From Lacinutrix sp. Hel_I_90 (GTDB taxonomy: Bacteria; Bacteroidota; Bacteroidia; Flavobacteriales; Flavobacteriaceae): a stretch of DNA of 64,000 bases. The DNA is taken from NCBI RefSeq assembly GCF_000934685.1, contig NZ_JYNQ01000001.1, positions 2,902,501 through 2,966,500 of the forward strand, read 5' to 3'. Shown piece by piece: positions 55,774-63,849 of this stretch (position 1 is its first letter; the number at the start of each line of letters is the position of its first letter). A program made the position numbers and the translations under genes. The notes under the pieces were generated by a model. That model ran no database searches. It saw only the letters and a list, made by a program, of their open reading frames with translations, and was not told the origin of the DNA.

Positions 55774-56823
55774 ATGATAAAAACAGACATTCTAATAATT
55801 GGGGCAGGACCAACAGGGTTATTTACAGTATTCGAGGCAGGCTTATTAAAACTAAAGTGCCATTTAATTGATGCGCTACCTCAGGCGGGTGGTCAATGTT
55901 CGGAATTATATCCCAAAAAACCCATTTATGATATTCCTGGTTTTCCCGAAATTTTAGCAGGAGATTTAACCGCGAATCTTTTAGAGCAAGGGAAGCAGTT
56001 TCAACCGGGATTTACGCTTGGTGAACGTGCAGAAACCATAGATAAATTAGAAGATGGGAGTTTTATAGTAACAACCAATAAAGGTACAAAACACCACGCG
56101 CCTATTATAGCAATCGCCGGTGGATTAGGGAGTTTTGAACCTAGAAAGCCACAAGTATTGAATATTGAAAAGTATGAGGATAGAGGCGTTTCTTATTTTA
56201 TTAAAGACCCAGAAGTGTATCGTAATAAGAAAGTGGTGATTGCAGGTGGTGGAGATTCTGCATTAGACTGGAGTATTTTTTTAAGCGGTATTGCTTCCGA
56301 AGTTACATTAATTCATAGACGAAATGAATTTAGAGGCGCCTTAGATTCAGTAGAGAAAGTACAGGAGTTAAAACTACTGAGTAAAATAAATTTAATCACA
56401 CCTGCAGAAGTGACAGGATTATTAGGCGAGGCGCATTTAGAAGCCGTTAAGATAGAAAAAGAAGGTGTTGAACGCGTTTTAGAGGCTGATTATTTTATCC
56501 CACTTTTTGGTTTATCGCCTAAACTCGGACCGATTGGAAATTGGGGGTTAGACATTGAGAAAAATGCAATAAAAGTAAATACGGTAGATTACCAAACTAA
56601 CATTCCTGGCATCTTTGCGATTGGAGATGTTAATACTTATGAGGGTAAATTGAAACTTATTCTTTGTGGTTTTCATGAAGCGACATTAATGTGTCAATCT
56701 GCTTATAGACTATTAAATCCAGGCAAAAAGTTTGTTTTAAAATATACAACGGTAAGTGGTATTGATGGGTTTGATGGTTCACGAAAAGAGGCTGAAAAAG
56801 CAGTGGTGAAAGCCATCGTTTAA
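55774..56823 (+). CDS. ferredoxin/flavodoxin-NADP reductase (thioredoxin-reductase-like)
   Basis: This 349-residue flavoprotein has two dinucleotide folds, IIGAGPTGLFTVFEAG and VVIAGGGDSALDW, arranged as in thioredoxin reductase, but without the CxxC redox pair. That is the pattern of the YumC/Chlorobium-type ferredoxin-NADP reductase, with IFAIGDVNTYEGKLKLI at the end. Next to a ferredoxin-type sulfite reductase it probably supplies its electrons from NADPH; no ferredoxin gene is in the window. Confidence 0.88.
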   Translation: MIKTDILIIGAGPTGLFTVFEAGLLKLKCHLIDALPQAGGQCSELYPKKPIYDIPGFPEILAGDLTANLLEQGKQFQPGFTLGERAETIDKLEDGSFIVTTNKGTKHHAPIIAIAGGLGSFEPRKPQVLNIEKYEDRGVSYFIKDPEVYRNKKVVIAGGGDSALDWSIFLSGIASEVTLIHRRNEFRGALDSVEKVQELKLLSKINLITPAEVTGLLGEAHLEAVKIEKEGVERVLEADYFIPLFGLSPKLGPIGNWGLDIEKNAIKVNTVDYQTNIPGIFAIGDVNTYEGKLKLILCGFHEATLMCQSAYRLLNPGKKFVLKYTTVSGIDGFDGSRKEAEKAVVKAIV

Positions 56824-56853
56824 AATAAGATCTGTTAATAATACTGAATGACT

Positions 56854-56861
56854 TAAATTTG
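56854..56861 (+). promoter_or_regulatory. -7 box of the cysE-cysM promoter
   Basis: TAAATTTG is an exact TAnnTTTG match 63 bases before cysE. A weak -33 (TTA at 56835) lies 16 bases upstream. Confidence 0.5.
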
Positions 56862-56924
56862 TATAAAACGGGTTAAAATTGTAAGATTAATGAGTCGTTA
56901 ACTACTACTGTTAAAATATTTGGT

Positions 56925-57677
56925 ATGATTTCAGAAAATGAGACTGTTTTTAAAAGTTATAAGGTTTGCTTAAAGGGTACGGTTAAAGGCTTTACCAAAG
57001 GACTATTTTATTCGTTGTTTGATGCCGTGTACTACGAGAAAAATATAGTGTCAATAGAAGATGCTTTTTTAAGTATTTTTAAAAGACTGCACGATGATAA
57101 AGGTCAGGACATCTGGGATCTGTTTAAAAAGGAATTTCCTAATATTAGAAAGAAATTAGATTTAGATGCTTTAGCAATGGAGAAAAACGATCCTGCAACT
57201 AAGAGCTTGGAAGAAGTTTATCTAGCCAGTCCGGGGTTTCATGCCATTGCCATTTACAGGTTAAGTCATGAGCTTTATAAGTTGAATTGCTTCGTTATTT
57301 CGAGAATGATGAGTGAGTATATTCATGGGGTAACGGGCATCGATATTCATCCAGGCGCTACTATTGGAGATTCTTTTTTCATAGACCACGGAACAGGAAT
57401 CGTCATTGGTGAAACATCTATTATAAAGGATAGAGTAAAGATTTTTCAGGGGGTTACCTTAGGCGGTATTCAAGTCAAGAAAAGCATGTCTGCAACAAAA
57501 CGACATCCAACAATTGAAAACGATGTTATCATATATGCAAACGCGACTATTTTAGGAGGCGATATTGTTATTGGTGCTCATAGTATTATTGGTGCCAATG
57601 TTTGGATAACCCAGTCTGTTCCAGAAAATGCTCTGGTTACCTATCAATCTGAAATAAAAATAAGTGTTAGAAAATAA
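56925..57677 (+). CDS. cysE: serine O-acetyltransferase
   Basis: This 250-residue acetyl-CoA enzyme makes O-acetylserine. Residues 1-130 are helical; the C-terminal part is a hexapeptide-repeat left-handed helix with GIDIHPGATIGDSFFIDHGTG and the catalytic-loop FQGVTLGGIQVKK. The EpsC-like length (longer than 230) and sequence fit Bacteroidota forms. The stop TAA and the cysM ATG share a base (57677), so both are translated together. Confidence 0.93.
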   Translation: MISENETVFKSYKVCLKGTVKGFTKGLFYSLFDAVYYEKNIVSIEDAFLSIFKRLHDDKGQDIWDLFKKEFPNIRKKLDLDALAMEKNDPATKSLEEVYLASPGFHAIAIYRLSHELYKLNCFVISRMMSEYIHGVTGIDIHPGATIGDSFFIDHGTGIVIGETSIIKDRVKIFQGVTLGGIQVKKSMSATKRHPTIENDVIIYANATILGGDIVIGAHSIIGANVWITQSVPENALVTYQSEIKISVRK

Positions 57678-58567
57678 TGGAGTTAGGAAAAGGAATTTTA
57701 AGTCAAGTAGGTAATACACCTTTAATTGAATCGGTTAATTTGATTACTAAAAAAGGGGTACGGTTGTTTTTTAAATTGGAAGGCAATAACCCTGGCGGAA
57801 GCCTTAAAGATAGACCGGCTTATAATATGATTGCCGAAGCAGTAAAGCGAGGTGATATAAAAAAAGGGGGGCATTTAGTTGAAGCTACAAGTGGAAATAC
57901 AGGGATTGCATTGGCTTATGTTGCGCGTTTGTTTGGCTTAAAAATCTCTTTAATAATGCCTGAAAATTCTACCGAAGAGCGTGTGAAAACAATGCGAGCT
58001 TATGGAGCGGAAGTGGTTTTAACAGCTTCAAATGAAGGTATTGAAGGTTCCAGAGATCTGGCCTTTAAAATGAGAGATGAAAAAGGCTACCTCTTATTAA
58101 ACCAGTTTGAAAACGATGACAACTGGAAAGCCCATTATAAAACCACAGGGCCAGAAATTTGGAGAGATACAAAGGGAGCAGTCACTCATTTTGTTGCAGC
58201 CATGGGAACCACTGGTACAATAATGGGAACCTCTACTTTTTTAAAAGAAAAAAATAAGGCTATTAAAATTGTTGGTGCTCAGCCAGAAGAGGGCTCTAGT
58301 ATTCCAGGCATTAGAAAATGGTCACCAGAGTATGTGCCTAAAATTTTTAACTCTTCAAAGGTGGATCAAATTATAGAAGTTAGTGAAACCGAAGCTAAAA
58401 ACATGACGCGACGGCTGGCACTAGAAGAAGGTGTTTTTGCAGGTATGAGCAGTGGTGGTTGTATCGCATCAGCTTTAAAGCTCATTGAAACTATAGAAAA
58501 AGGGGTTGTAGTAGCCATCGTTTGTGACCGAGGAGATCGCTATTTATCTTCAAATTTATTTGAATAG
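57677..58567 (+). CDS. cysM: cysteine synthase B
   Basis: This 296-residue PLP enzyme makes cysteine from O-acetylserine and sulfide (or thiosulfate). Lys44 in GGSLKDRPAYN binds PLP; the CysK consensus is SVKDR, and SLKDRPA is the CysM form. EATSGNTGIALAY is the substrate loop. The C-terminal CDRGDRYLSS is the CysM ending. It closes the chain sulfate to cysteine encoded from 49.3 kb on. Confidence 0.93.
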   Translation: MELGKGILSQVGNTPLIESVNLITKKGVRLFFKLEGNNPGGSLKDRPAYNMIAEAVKRGDIKKGGHLVEATSGNTGIALAYVARLFGLKISLIMPENSTEERVKTMRAYGAEVVLTASNEGIEGSRDLAFKMRDEKGYLLLNQFENDDNWKAHYKTTGPEIWRDTKGAVTHFVAAMGTTGTIMGTSTFLKEKNKAIKIVGAQPEEGSSIPGIRKWSPEYVPKIFNSSKVDQIIEVSETEAKNMTRRLALEEGVFAGMSSGGCIASALKLIETIEKGVVVAIVCDRGDRYLSSNLFE

Positions 58568-58607
58568 TAATTCTGTTTTAAGCGGGCTATGCTTTGTTTA
58601 ATTTAGT

Positions 58608-58615
58608 TACTTTTG
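58608..58615 (+). promoter_or_regulatory. -7 box before the PagL-like gene
   Basis: TACTTTTG is an exact consensus match, 20 bases before the ATG at 58636. The TTG at 58594 is too close for a normal -33. Confidence 0.5.
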
Positions 58616-58635
58616 CAGCCAAATAAAGCGAATTA

Positions 58636-59730
58636 ATGAAGTGTTTTTTTTACTACTTAACCTTTTTGTGTTTCACGTGTATTAGTGCGCAAGAGGAAAA
58701 GAGCCCATTTACTATAGATGCCAACTATTTCTACGGCACAATCCTGGAACATAACCCAGATATCGCGCATTTAATTACAGAGCATCAAACAGGAGTTATT
58801 CTAAGTTTTAATCAGAAAACCTTTGGTAAGAATGCATGGGAGAGTAGGTTTAACTATCCAGATTATGGTGCGTCTTTTCTTTACCAGGACATGAAAAATG
58901 AATTTCTTGGCGAGAATTACGGATTATATGCCCATTTTAATTTTTATTTTCTCAACCGAAACTTAAAATTTAGAATCGCGCAAGGTATCGCCTATACTAC
59001 TAACCCATACGATAAAGTGAATAACTATAGAAATAACGCCTATGGTTCAGATTTGCTGAGTTCTACCTACTTACAGTTGAATTACGACAAGCAAAATATT
59101 TATAAGGGCTTTGGTTTGCAAGGCGGTGTTTCTATCATTCATTATTCTAATGCGAATTTTCGTGCACCTAATAATTCAACAAATACCTTTACGTTTAATA
59201 TAGGTGCAACCTACATGTTTGGTTACGATACACAGCCCGACTATATTGCTTCAACTGAAGAACGCTATTTTAAAGAAAAAATAAAATATAACCTTGCGTT
59301 TAGGACAGGTATTAATGAGAGTGATGTCAATAATTCTGGACAATATCCCTTCTATATTGTTTCAGCTTATGCAGATAAACGATTAAATAGAAAAACAGCA
59401 GTTCATGTAGGAACAGATATTTTCTTTTCTACCTTTTTAAAAGAATTGATTAAATACTATGCTGTAGCTTTTCCTGAAGATAATGTTTCGGGAAATGAAG
59501 ATTATAAACGAGTAGGTGTTTTTGTGGGGCACGAGTTATTTATTAATAAAATGTCTTTTATCACACAGCTAGGTTATTATGTATACTATCCCTATGATTT
59601 TGAAGGTCGTATCTATAATCGAATTGGCTTAAAACGTTATTTTGGAGATAAATATTTTGCTGCAATTACATTAAAATCCCATGCCGCGAAAGCAGAAGGT
59701 GTAGAGTTTGGAATTGGTGTCCGCTTATAA
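58636..59730 (+). CDS. outer-membrane lipid A deacylase (PagL)-like beta-barrel
   Basis: This 364-residue protein has a signal peptide (MKCFFYYLTFLCFTCISAQ). The mature part looks like a beta-barrel, with many Tyr/Phe and Asn. IIHYSNANF contains His169-Tyr-Ser171-Asn172, the H-x-S-N signature of PagL and acyloxyacyl hydrolases. The Glu of the PagL triad is not evident at +12; Asn183 lies there. PagL removes one acyl chain from lipid A, so this might remodel the outer membrane. It is longer than PagL (about 150 residues), as is usual in Bacteroidota relatives. Confidence 0.75.
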   Translation: MKCFFYYLTFLCFTCISAQEEKSPFTIDANYFYGTILEHNPDIAHLITEHQTGVILSFNQKTFGKNAWESRFNYPDYGASFLYQDMKNEFLGENYGLYAHFNFYFLNRNLKFRIAQGIAYTTNPYDKVNNYRNNAYGSDLLSSTYLQLNYDKQNIYKGFGLQGGVSIIHYSNANFRAPNNSTNTFTFNIGATYMFGYDTQPDYIASTEERYFKEKIKYNLAFRTGINESDVNNSGQYPFYIVSAYADKRLNRKTAVHVGTDIFFSTFLKELIKYYAVAFPEDNVSGNEDYKRVGVFVGHELFINKMSFITQLGYYVYYPYDFEGRIYNRIGLKRYFGDKYFAAITLKSHAAKAEGVEFGIGVRL

Positions 59731-59826
59731 TTAATCAATAAATAAGGCATAATAATTAGGTAGATATCAAATGATGTAATTATTGGCGATTCCATTTACA
59801 CTTTGAAAAAAAATAAACATGAACAG

Positions 59827-60570
59827 ATGAAAAAAATAATATACCTATTAAGTGTGATCATTCTGGTAAGCTGTAATAGTGAGAATGCGCCAGATTGTTT
59901 CCAAAATTCTGGAGATGTTATTACTAAAACTTTTGAAGTTCAGGAATTCACTAAAGTAACAGTGTTTGAGCGTATTGAATTGATAGTAAAAGAAGGACCG
60001 GTTCATGAAGTCATTGTCGAAACTGGAGAGTTTTTAATGGATGAAATTGACGTTAAAGTAGAAAATGGAAAATTGCTGTTAAATAATAATAACGGTTGCA
60101 ATTTAACCAGAGATTTTGGGATAACTAAGATTTATATTACGGCTCCAAATCTTACTGAAATCCGCAGTAGTACTGGGTTGCAAACGAGTAGTGACGGTGT
60201 TTTAACGTACCCGAGTCTCTTATTGATTTCAGAAGATTTTAGTGAAGCATATCATACAGATGGCTTGTTCCGCTTGCAAGTTAATTGCAATACTCTTAAG
60301 GTAATAGTAAATAATTTGTCTACTTCTAGTATTGAAGGGAGTGTGGAAAACTTAAATATCCAGTTTTTCTCTGGAGATGCCCGTTTTGAAGGCAGGAATT
60401 TAATCGCTCAAAATATAAATATCTATCACCGTGGGTCGAATGATATTACTATAAACCCTCAAGTATCTCTAACAGCTAATTTAGTGGGTACAGGAGATGT
60501 TATTGTGGTTAATACGCCACCAATAGTTGATGTACAAGAACAATATACCGGTCGCGTTATTTTTGAGTAA
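59827..60570 (+). CDS. DUF2807 (GIN-domain) lipoprotein
   Basis: This 247-residue protein begins MKKIIYLLSVIILVSCNS with a lipobox (LVSC), so Cys16 is lipidated. The remainder has beta-helix-like repeats (EVQEFTKVTVFERIELIVKEG, DVKVENGKLLLNNN) of the DUF2807 head-GIN family found in Bacteroidota envelope proteins. No enzymatic residues are apparent. ATG 59827 places the signal correctly; an in-frame TTG 24 bases upstream would not. It stands alone between the PagL-like gene and gldA. Confidence 0.85.
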   Translation: MKKIIYLLSVIILVSCNSENAPDCFQNSGDVITKTFEVQEFTKVTVFERIELIVKEGPVHEVIVETGEFLMDEIDVKVENGKLLLNNNNGCNLTRDFGITKIYITAPNLTEIRSSTGLQTSSDGVLTYPSLLLISEDFSEAYHTDGLFRLQVNCNTLKVIVNNLSTSSIEGSVENLNIQFFSGDARFEGRNLIAQNINIYHRGSNDITINPQVSLTANLVGTGDVIVVNTPPIVDVQEQYTGRVIFE

Positions 60571-60630
60571 TTGGTTTTTTTATTTCTGAGAAGGCAGAAA
60601 TTTCGTGGCGGTAAAATTTTACAAATTGAA

Positions 60631-61524
60631 TTAAACCGTTAAATCCCTAAATAGACTCTCTAAACTAGCATTTTTTTGATTTAGTTGCAAAATTTTCAAC
60701 GCATTATCATGAGTAAAATCAAACACGTGAGAACGCATGTCTTCTTGGGTAGAAAATGTAATTTCGTATACAAAATCATGCGTATTTTTCACACTTTCAA
60801 CATGAGGTAATTTTTGTAAAAAAGCATCTTCCACACGATAATCAAATTCCACAATAACAATTTGCGCTTGCCCTTCACGAAGTTCTTTCAATTTTTTATT
60901 TGCTACTATTTCGCCTTTATTAATAATAATCACACGATCACACATCGCTTCCACCTCTTGCATAATGTGTGTAGAAAGAAATACCGTTTTTTCTTTTCCT
61001 ATAGATTTAATGAGGTTTCTAATATCTACTAATTGATTTGGATCTAAACCAGTTGTAGGTTCATCAAGAATTAAAACATCAGGATTATGTAATAAAGCAT
61101 TGGCTAAACCAACACGTTGTCTGAAACCCTTAGAAAGCTGACCAATTTTTTTGTGAGACTCAGGAGTTAAACCAGTAAGTGTTATGACTTCTTCAATACG
61201 GGATTGACTCACCTTAAAGATATTGGCGTTAAACGCTAAATATTCGCGAACATATTGCTCAAGATATAACGGATTGTGTTCTGGTAAATACCCAACACTT
61301 TGCTGTACTTGCTTGGCTTCAGTATTTATAGAATAGTTATTTACTTTAGCTTCACCTGCTGTTGGGCTAATAAAAGTGGTTAAAATTTTCATCATTGTAG
61401 ATTTCCCAGCACCATTCGGACCCAAAAAACCGACAATCTCTGGTTTTTTAATTTCAAAAGAGATATTGTTTAAGGCTTTTTGTTCGCCGTAAGTCTTCGA
61501 TATGTTTTCAACTTTTATAGACAT
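60631..61524 (-). CDS. gldA: gliding-motility ABC transporter ATP-binding subunit
   Basis: This 297-residue ATPase is close to GldA of Flavobacterium johnsoniae. Walker A is GPNGAGKST, the ABC signature LSKGFRQRVGLANALLHNP and Walker B VLILDEPTTGLD. The C-terminal end QLNQKNASLESLFRDLTV matches the GldA tail. GldA works with GldF and GldG in the membrane; those genes are not in the window. ATG 61524 (MSIKVENISKTYG) is preferred over one 18 bases upstream. It places the organism among gliding-type flavobacteria, although gldA alone does not prove gliding. Confidence 0.92.
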   Translation of the reverse strand: MSIKVENISKTYGEQKALNNISFEIKKPEIVGFLGPNGAGKSTMMKILTTFISPTAGEAKVNNYSINTEAKQVQQSVGYLPEHNPLYLEQYVREYLAFNANIFKVSQSRIEEVITLTGLTPESHKKIGQLSKGFRQRVGLANALLHNPDVLILDEPTTGLDPNQLVDIRNLIKSIGKEKTVFLSTHIMQEVEAMCDRVIIINKGEIVANKKLKELREGQAQIVIVEFDYRVEDAFLQKLPHVESVKNTHDFVYEITFSTQEDMRSHVFDFTHDNALKILQLNQKNASLESLFRDLTV

Positions 61525-61539
61525 CTTTAATTCTTTCTT

Positions 61540-61547
61540 CAAAAATA
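61540..61547 (-). promoter_or_regulatory. possible -7 box before gldA
   Basis: The minus strand reads TATTTTTG, matching TAnnTTTG, 16 bases before the gldA ATG. No good -33 was seen. Confidence 0.35.
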
Positions 61548-61628
61548 ATCATTCTGCAATTTAAATAAAGGTTTGTAGACAAATCTTTAAATCTTCGAGT
61601 AAAACACTAAAAATTAGTCTTTAGTATT

Positions 61629-61657
61629 TTGTTATATCGAATTATTATTTACTTTAG
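61629..61657 (+). promoter_or_regulatory. probable promoter of the aromatic operon
   Basis: TTG (61629-61631), 18 bases, TACTTTAG (61650-61657), one mismatch to TAnnTTTG. The start would be near 61664, just before the leader ATG at 61672. Confidence 0.5.
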
Positions 61658-61671
61658 CAGTGTATTACATT

Positions 61672-61749
61672 ATGAAAATAGCAAACAACACATATTATAG
61701 CTGGTTTTATTTCTTTTTTAACAAAGAGAACGAGACGCTATATATGTAA
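61672..61749 (+). CDS. aromatic amino-acid leader peptide (25 codons)
   Basis: ATG 61672 to TAA 61747-61749 encodes 25 residues. Residues 8-16 read YYSWFYFFF: eight of nine are Tyr, Trp or Phe, with a further Tyr at position 24. It lies upstream of pheA, an aminotransferase and tyrA on the same strand. A strong terminator follows at 61774-61804 and an alternative pairing overlaps it. This is the signature of ribosome-mediated attenuation like the enterobacterial pheL/trpL systems, but with all three aromatic residues in one peptide. It is far too short for homology search. Confidence 0.88.
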   Translation: MKIANNTYYSWFYFFFNKENETLYM

Positions 61750-61781
61750 TTGTAAAAACATATATTTAAAACCAAGTCTCG
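61731..61781 (+). promoter_or_regulatory. antiterminator hairpin of the aromatic leader
   Basis: CGAGAC (61731-61736), inside the leader codons, pairs with GTCTCG (61776-61781). Nested inside, ATATATG (61740-61746) pairs with CATATAT (61759-61765). This structure uses the left arm of the terminator, so the two exclude each other. Confidence 0.75.
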
Positions 61782-61804
61782 ATAATTATATCGGGACTTT
61801 TTTT
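61774..61804 (+). terminator. attenuator of the aromatic operon
   Basis: AAGTCTCGATA (61774-61784), loop ATTA, TATCGGGACTT (61789-61799): 11 pairs with one G-U, running into seven T residues (61798-61804). It stands between the leader peptide and pheA. Confidence 0.9.
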
Positions 61805-61882
61805 ATTTCCAGAATTTAAACTTTTTAAAATTAAATTTTGCTAACTAATCCAATCGAAAGTTGGGTAAATAACAATAAAATT

Positions 61883-62710
61883 GTGATAAAATCAGTAGCT
61901 ATACAAGGCGTAAAAGGGTCGTTTCACCATATTGTGTCGCAAGACTATTTTGGAGAAAACATGCAGGTGAACGAATGTTTATCCTTTGACGATACTGTAG
62001 ACGCGCTTTTAAGTAGGAAAACAGAAGCCGCTATTATGGCCTTAGAGAACTCTATTGCAGGTTCAATTATCCCAAATTATGCGTTGATTGATAATAATAG
62101 CCTACACATTGTAGGGGAGTATTATTTAGACATTCAGCATCATTTAATGGCATTGCCAAATCAGGCTATTGAAGCGATAAAAGAAGTGCATTCACACCCT
62201 ATGGCTTTATTACAGTGTAAGACGTTTTTAAAAAACTATCCACACATTAAGTTAGTTGAAGCTAAAGATACCGCTGAAGTTGCTAAACGTATAAGTAAGC
62301 AAAAGATAAAAGGTATTGCTGCAATAGCTAGTAAATTGGCTTCTCAATTATTTGATTTAACCATTCTCGCGGAAAGCATTCAAACCATAAAGCATAATGA
62401 AACACGATTCGCAATCGTAAAAAGAAGTAATTCTGAAATTCCAAAAGAAGAAATTAACAAGGCGTCTGTAAAGTTTGAACTCGATCACAAGCGTGGAAGC
62501 CTGGCGACTATTTTGAATGTGATGAGTGACTGTAAGTTGAATTTAACCAAAATTCAATCACTTCCAAAAATAGAAACCCCATGGTTGTACGCTTTTTTTG
62601 TAGATGTTACTTTTGAGAACTATTCAGATTTTGAAAAAGCAAAATCCATTATGAAAATTATGGCTACACATTTTAAAATATTGGGGGAATATAAAAACGC
62701 AAAACACTAA
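61883..62710 (+). CDS. pheA: prephenate dehydratase
   Basis: This 275-residue enzyme converts prephenate to phenylpyruvate. The N-terminal VAIQGVKGSFHHIV and ALENSIAGSI motifs belong to the catalytic PDT domain; NETRFAIV is the conserved Thr-Arg-Phe site. An ACT regulatory domain spans about 195-275 (FELDHKRGSLATILNVMSD). No chorismate mutase domain is fused. GTG 61883 (VIKSVAIQG) is the best start; a frame to TTG 61838 adds 15 unlike residues. The stop shares a base with the next ATG (62710). Confidence 0.9.
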   Translation: MIKSVAIQGVKGSFHHIVSQDYFGENMQVNECLSFDDTVDALLSRKTEAAIMALENSIAGSIIPNYALIDNNSLHIVGEYYLDIQHHLMALPNQAIEAIKEVHSHPMALLQCKTFLKNYPHIKLVEAKDTAEVAKRISKQKIKGIAAIASKLASQLFDLTILAESIQTIKHNETRFAIVKRSNSEIPKEEINKASVKFELDHKRGSLATILNVMSDCKLNLTKIQSLPKIETPWLYAFFVDVTFENYSDFEKAKSIMKIMATHFKILGEYKNAKH

Positions 62711-63849
62711 TGGAGGTTTCAAAAAGATTACATAGCGTTGAAGAATACTACTTTTCTAAAAAGTTAAAGGAAGTGAATGTCCTAAAAGCCAGTGGTAAGC
62801 CAATTATTAATTTAGGTATTGGTAGTCCAGATTTACAACCGCCTGATAAAGTAGTAAAAGCCATTACGGATAGTTTTAAAGATGAGAATGCACATAAATA
62901 CCAAAGTTACCAAGGTTTACCAGAGTTACGTGAAGCGATTTCAGGTTTTTATCGTACACATTTTAATGTTTTCGTAAATAAGGATACCGAAGTGCTGCCA
63001 TTAATGGGAAGTAAAGAAGGTATCATGCATATTGCTATGGCCTTTTTAGATGAGGGCGATGAAGTTTTGATTCCTAATCCAGGATATCCAACCTATACTT
63101 CAGTAACAAAATTATTACATGCTAAACCTGTATTTTATAATTTGGAAGAAAATAACAACTGGTGTCCAGATATAGCGGCCTTAGAAAAATCAGATTTAAG
63201 TAAAGTAAAGCTAATGTGGTTAAGCTATCCGCATATGCCAACAGGAGCAAAGGCAACTAAGGAGACATTTAAAGCGCTTATTGCTTTTGCAAAACGACAC
63301 CATATTTTATTAGTTAATGACAATCCGTACAGTTTTATTTTAAATGAAGAGCCATTGAGTATTTTAAGCATTGACGGCGCTAAAGACGTGTGTTTAGAGC
63401 TTAATTCATTAAGTAAAACCTTTAATATGGCAGGGTGGCGTGTAGGTATGGTTTTAGGAAAAGCGGCGTTTATAAATGCTATTCTTAAAGTAAAAAGTAA
63501 TATGGATTCTGGAATGTTTTATGGTATACAAAAAGGAGCTATTGAAGCTTTAAACTGCTCGAAATTCTGGTTTGCTAGTCTAAATAGTGTGTATGAGGAA
63601 CGTCGCAAACTGGTTTGGGAATTAGCAACACGACTTAATTGTACTTTCGATAAAAACGCTGTAGGTTTATTCGTTTGGGCAAAGTTGCCACCATCTTTTG
63701 AATCGGAAGCCTTTATAGATAAATTACTACAAGAAAAGCACATTTTTATTACACCAGGAACCGTTTTTGGCTCACAAGGCGAAGGGTATGTGCGGTTTTC
63801 TCTATGCGCAGGAAACGAAGTTATTGAAGAAGCAATCTCGAGAGTATGA
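62710..63849 (+). CDS. class I/II aminotransferase, probable aromatic aminotransferase
   Basis: This 379-residue PLP enzyme has Lys236 in SLSKTFNMAGWRVG and the fold-type I motifs INLGIGSPDL and PNPGYPTY. It lies between pheA and tyrA, so transamination of phenylpyruvate and hydroxyphenylpyruvate is the expected task. Similarity to LL-diaminopimelate and aspartate aminotransferases means the name is by context. It overlaps pheA by 1 base and tyrA by ATGA. Confidence 0.85.
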   Translation: MEVSKRLHSVEEYYFSKKLKEVNVLKASGKPIINLGIGSPDLQPPDKVVKAITDSFKDENAHKYQSYQGLPELREAISGFYRTHFNVFVNKDTEVLPLMGSKEGIMHIAMAFLDEGDEVLIPNPGYPTYTSVTKLLHAKPVFYNLEENNNWCPDIAALEKSDLSKVKLMWLSYPHMPTGAKATKETFKALIAFAKRHHILLVNDNPYSFILNEEPLSILSIDGAKDVCLELNSLSKTFNMAGWRVGMVLGKAAFINAILKVKSNMDSGMFYGIQKGAIEALNCSKFWFASLNSVYEERRKLVWELATRLNCTFDKNAVGLFVWAKLPPSFESEAFIDKLLQEKHIFITPGTVFGSQGEGYVRFSLCAGNEVIEEAISRV

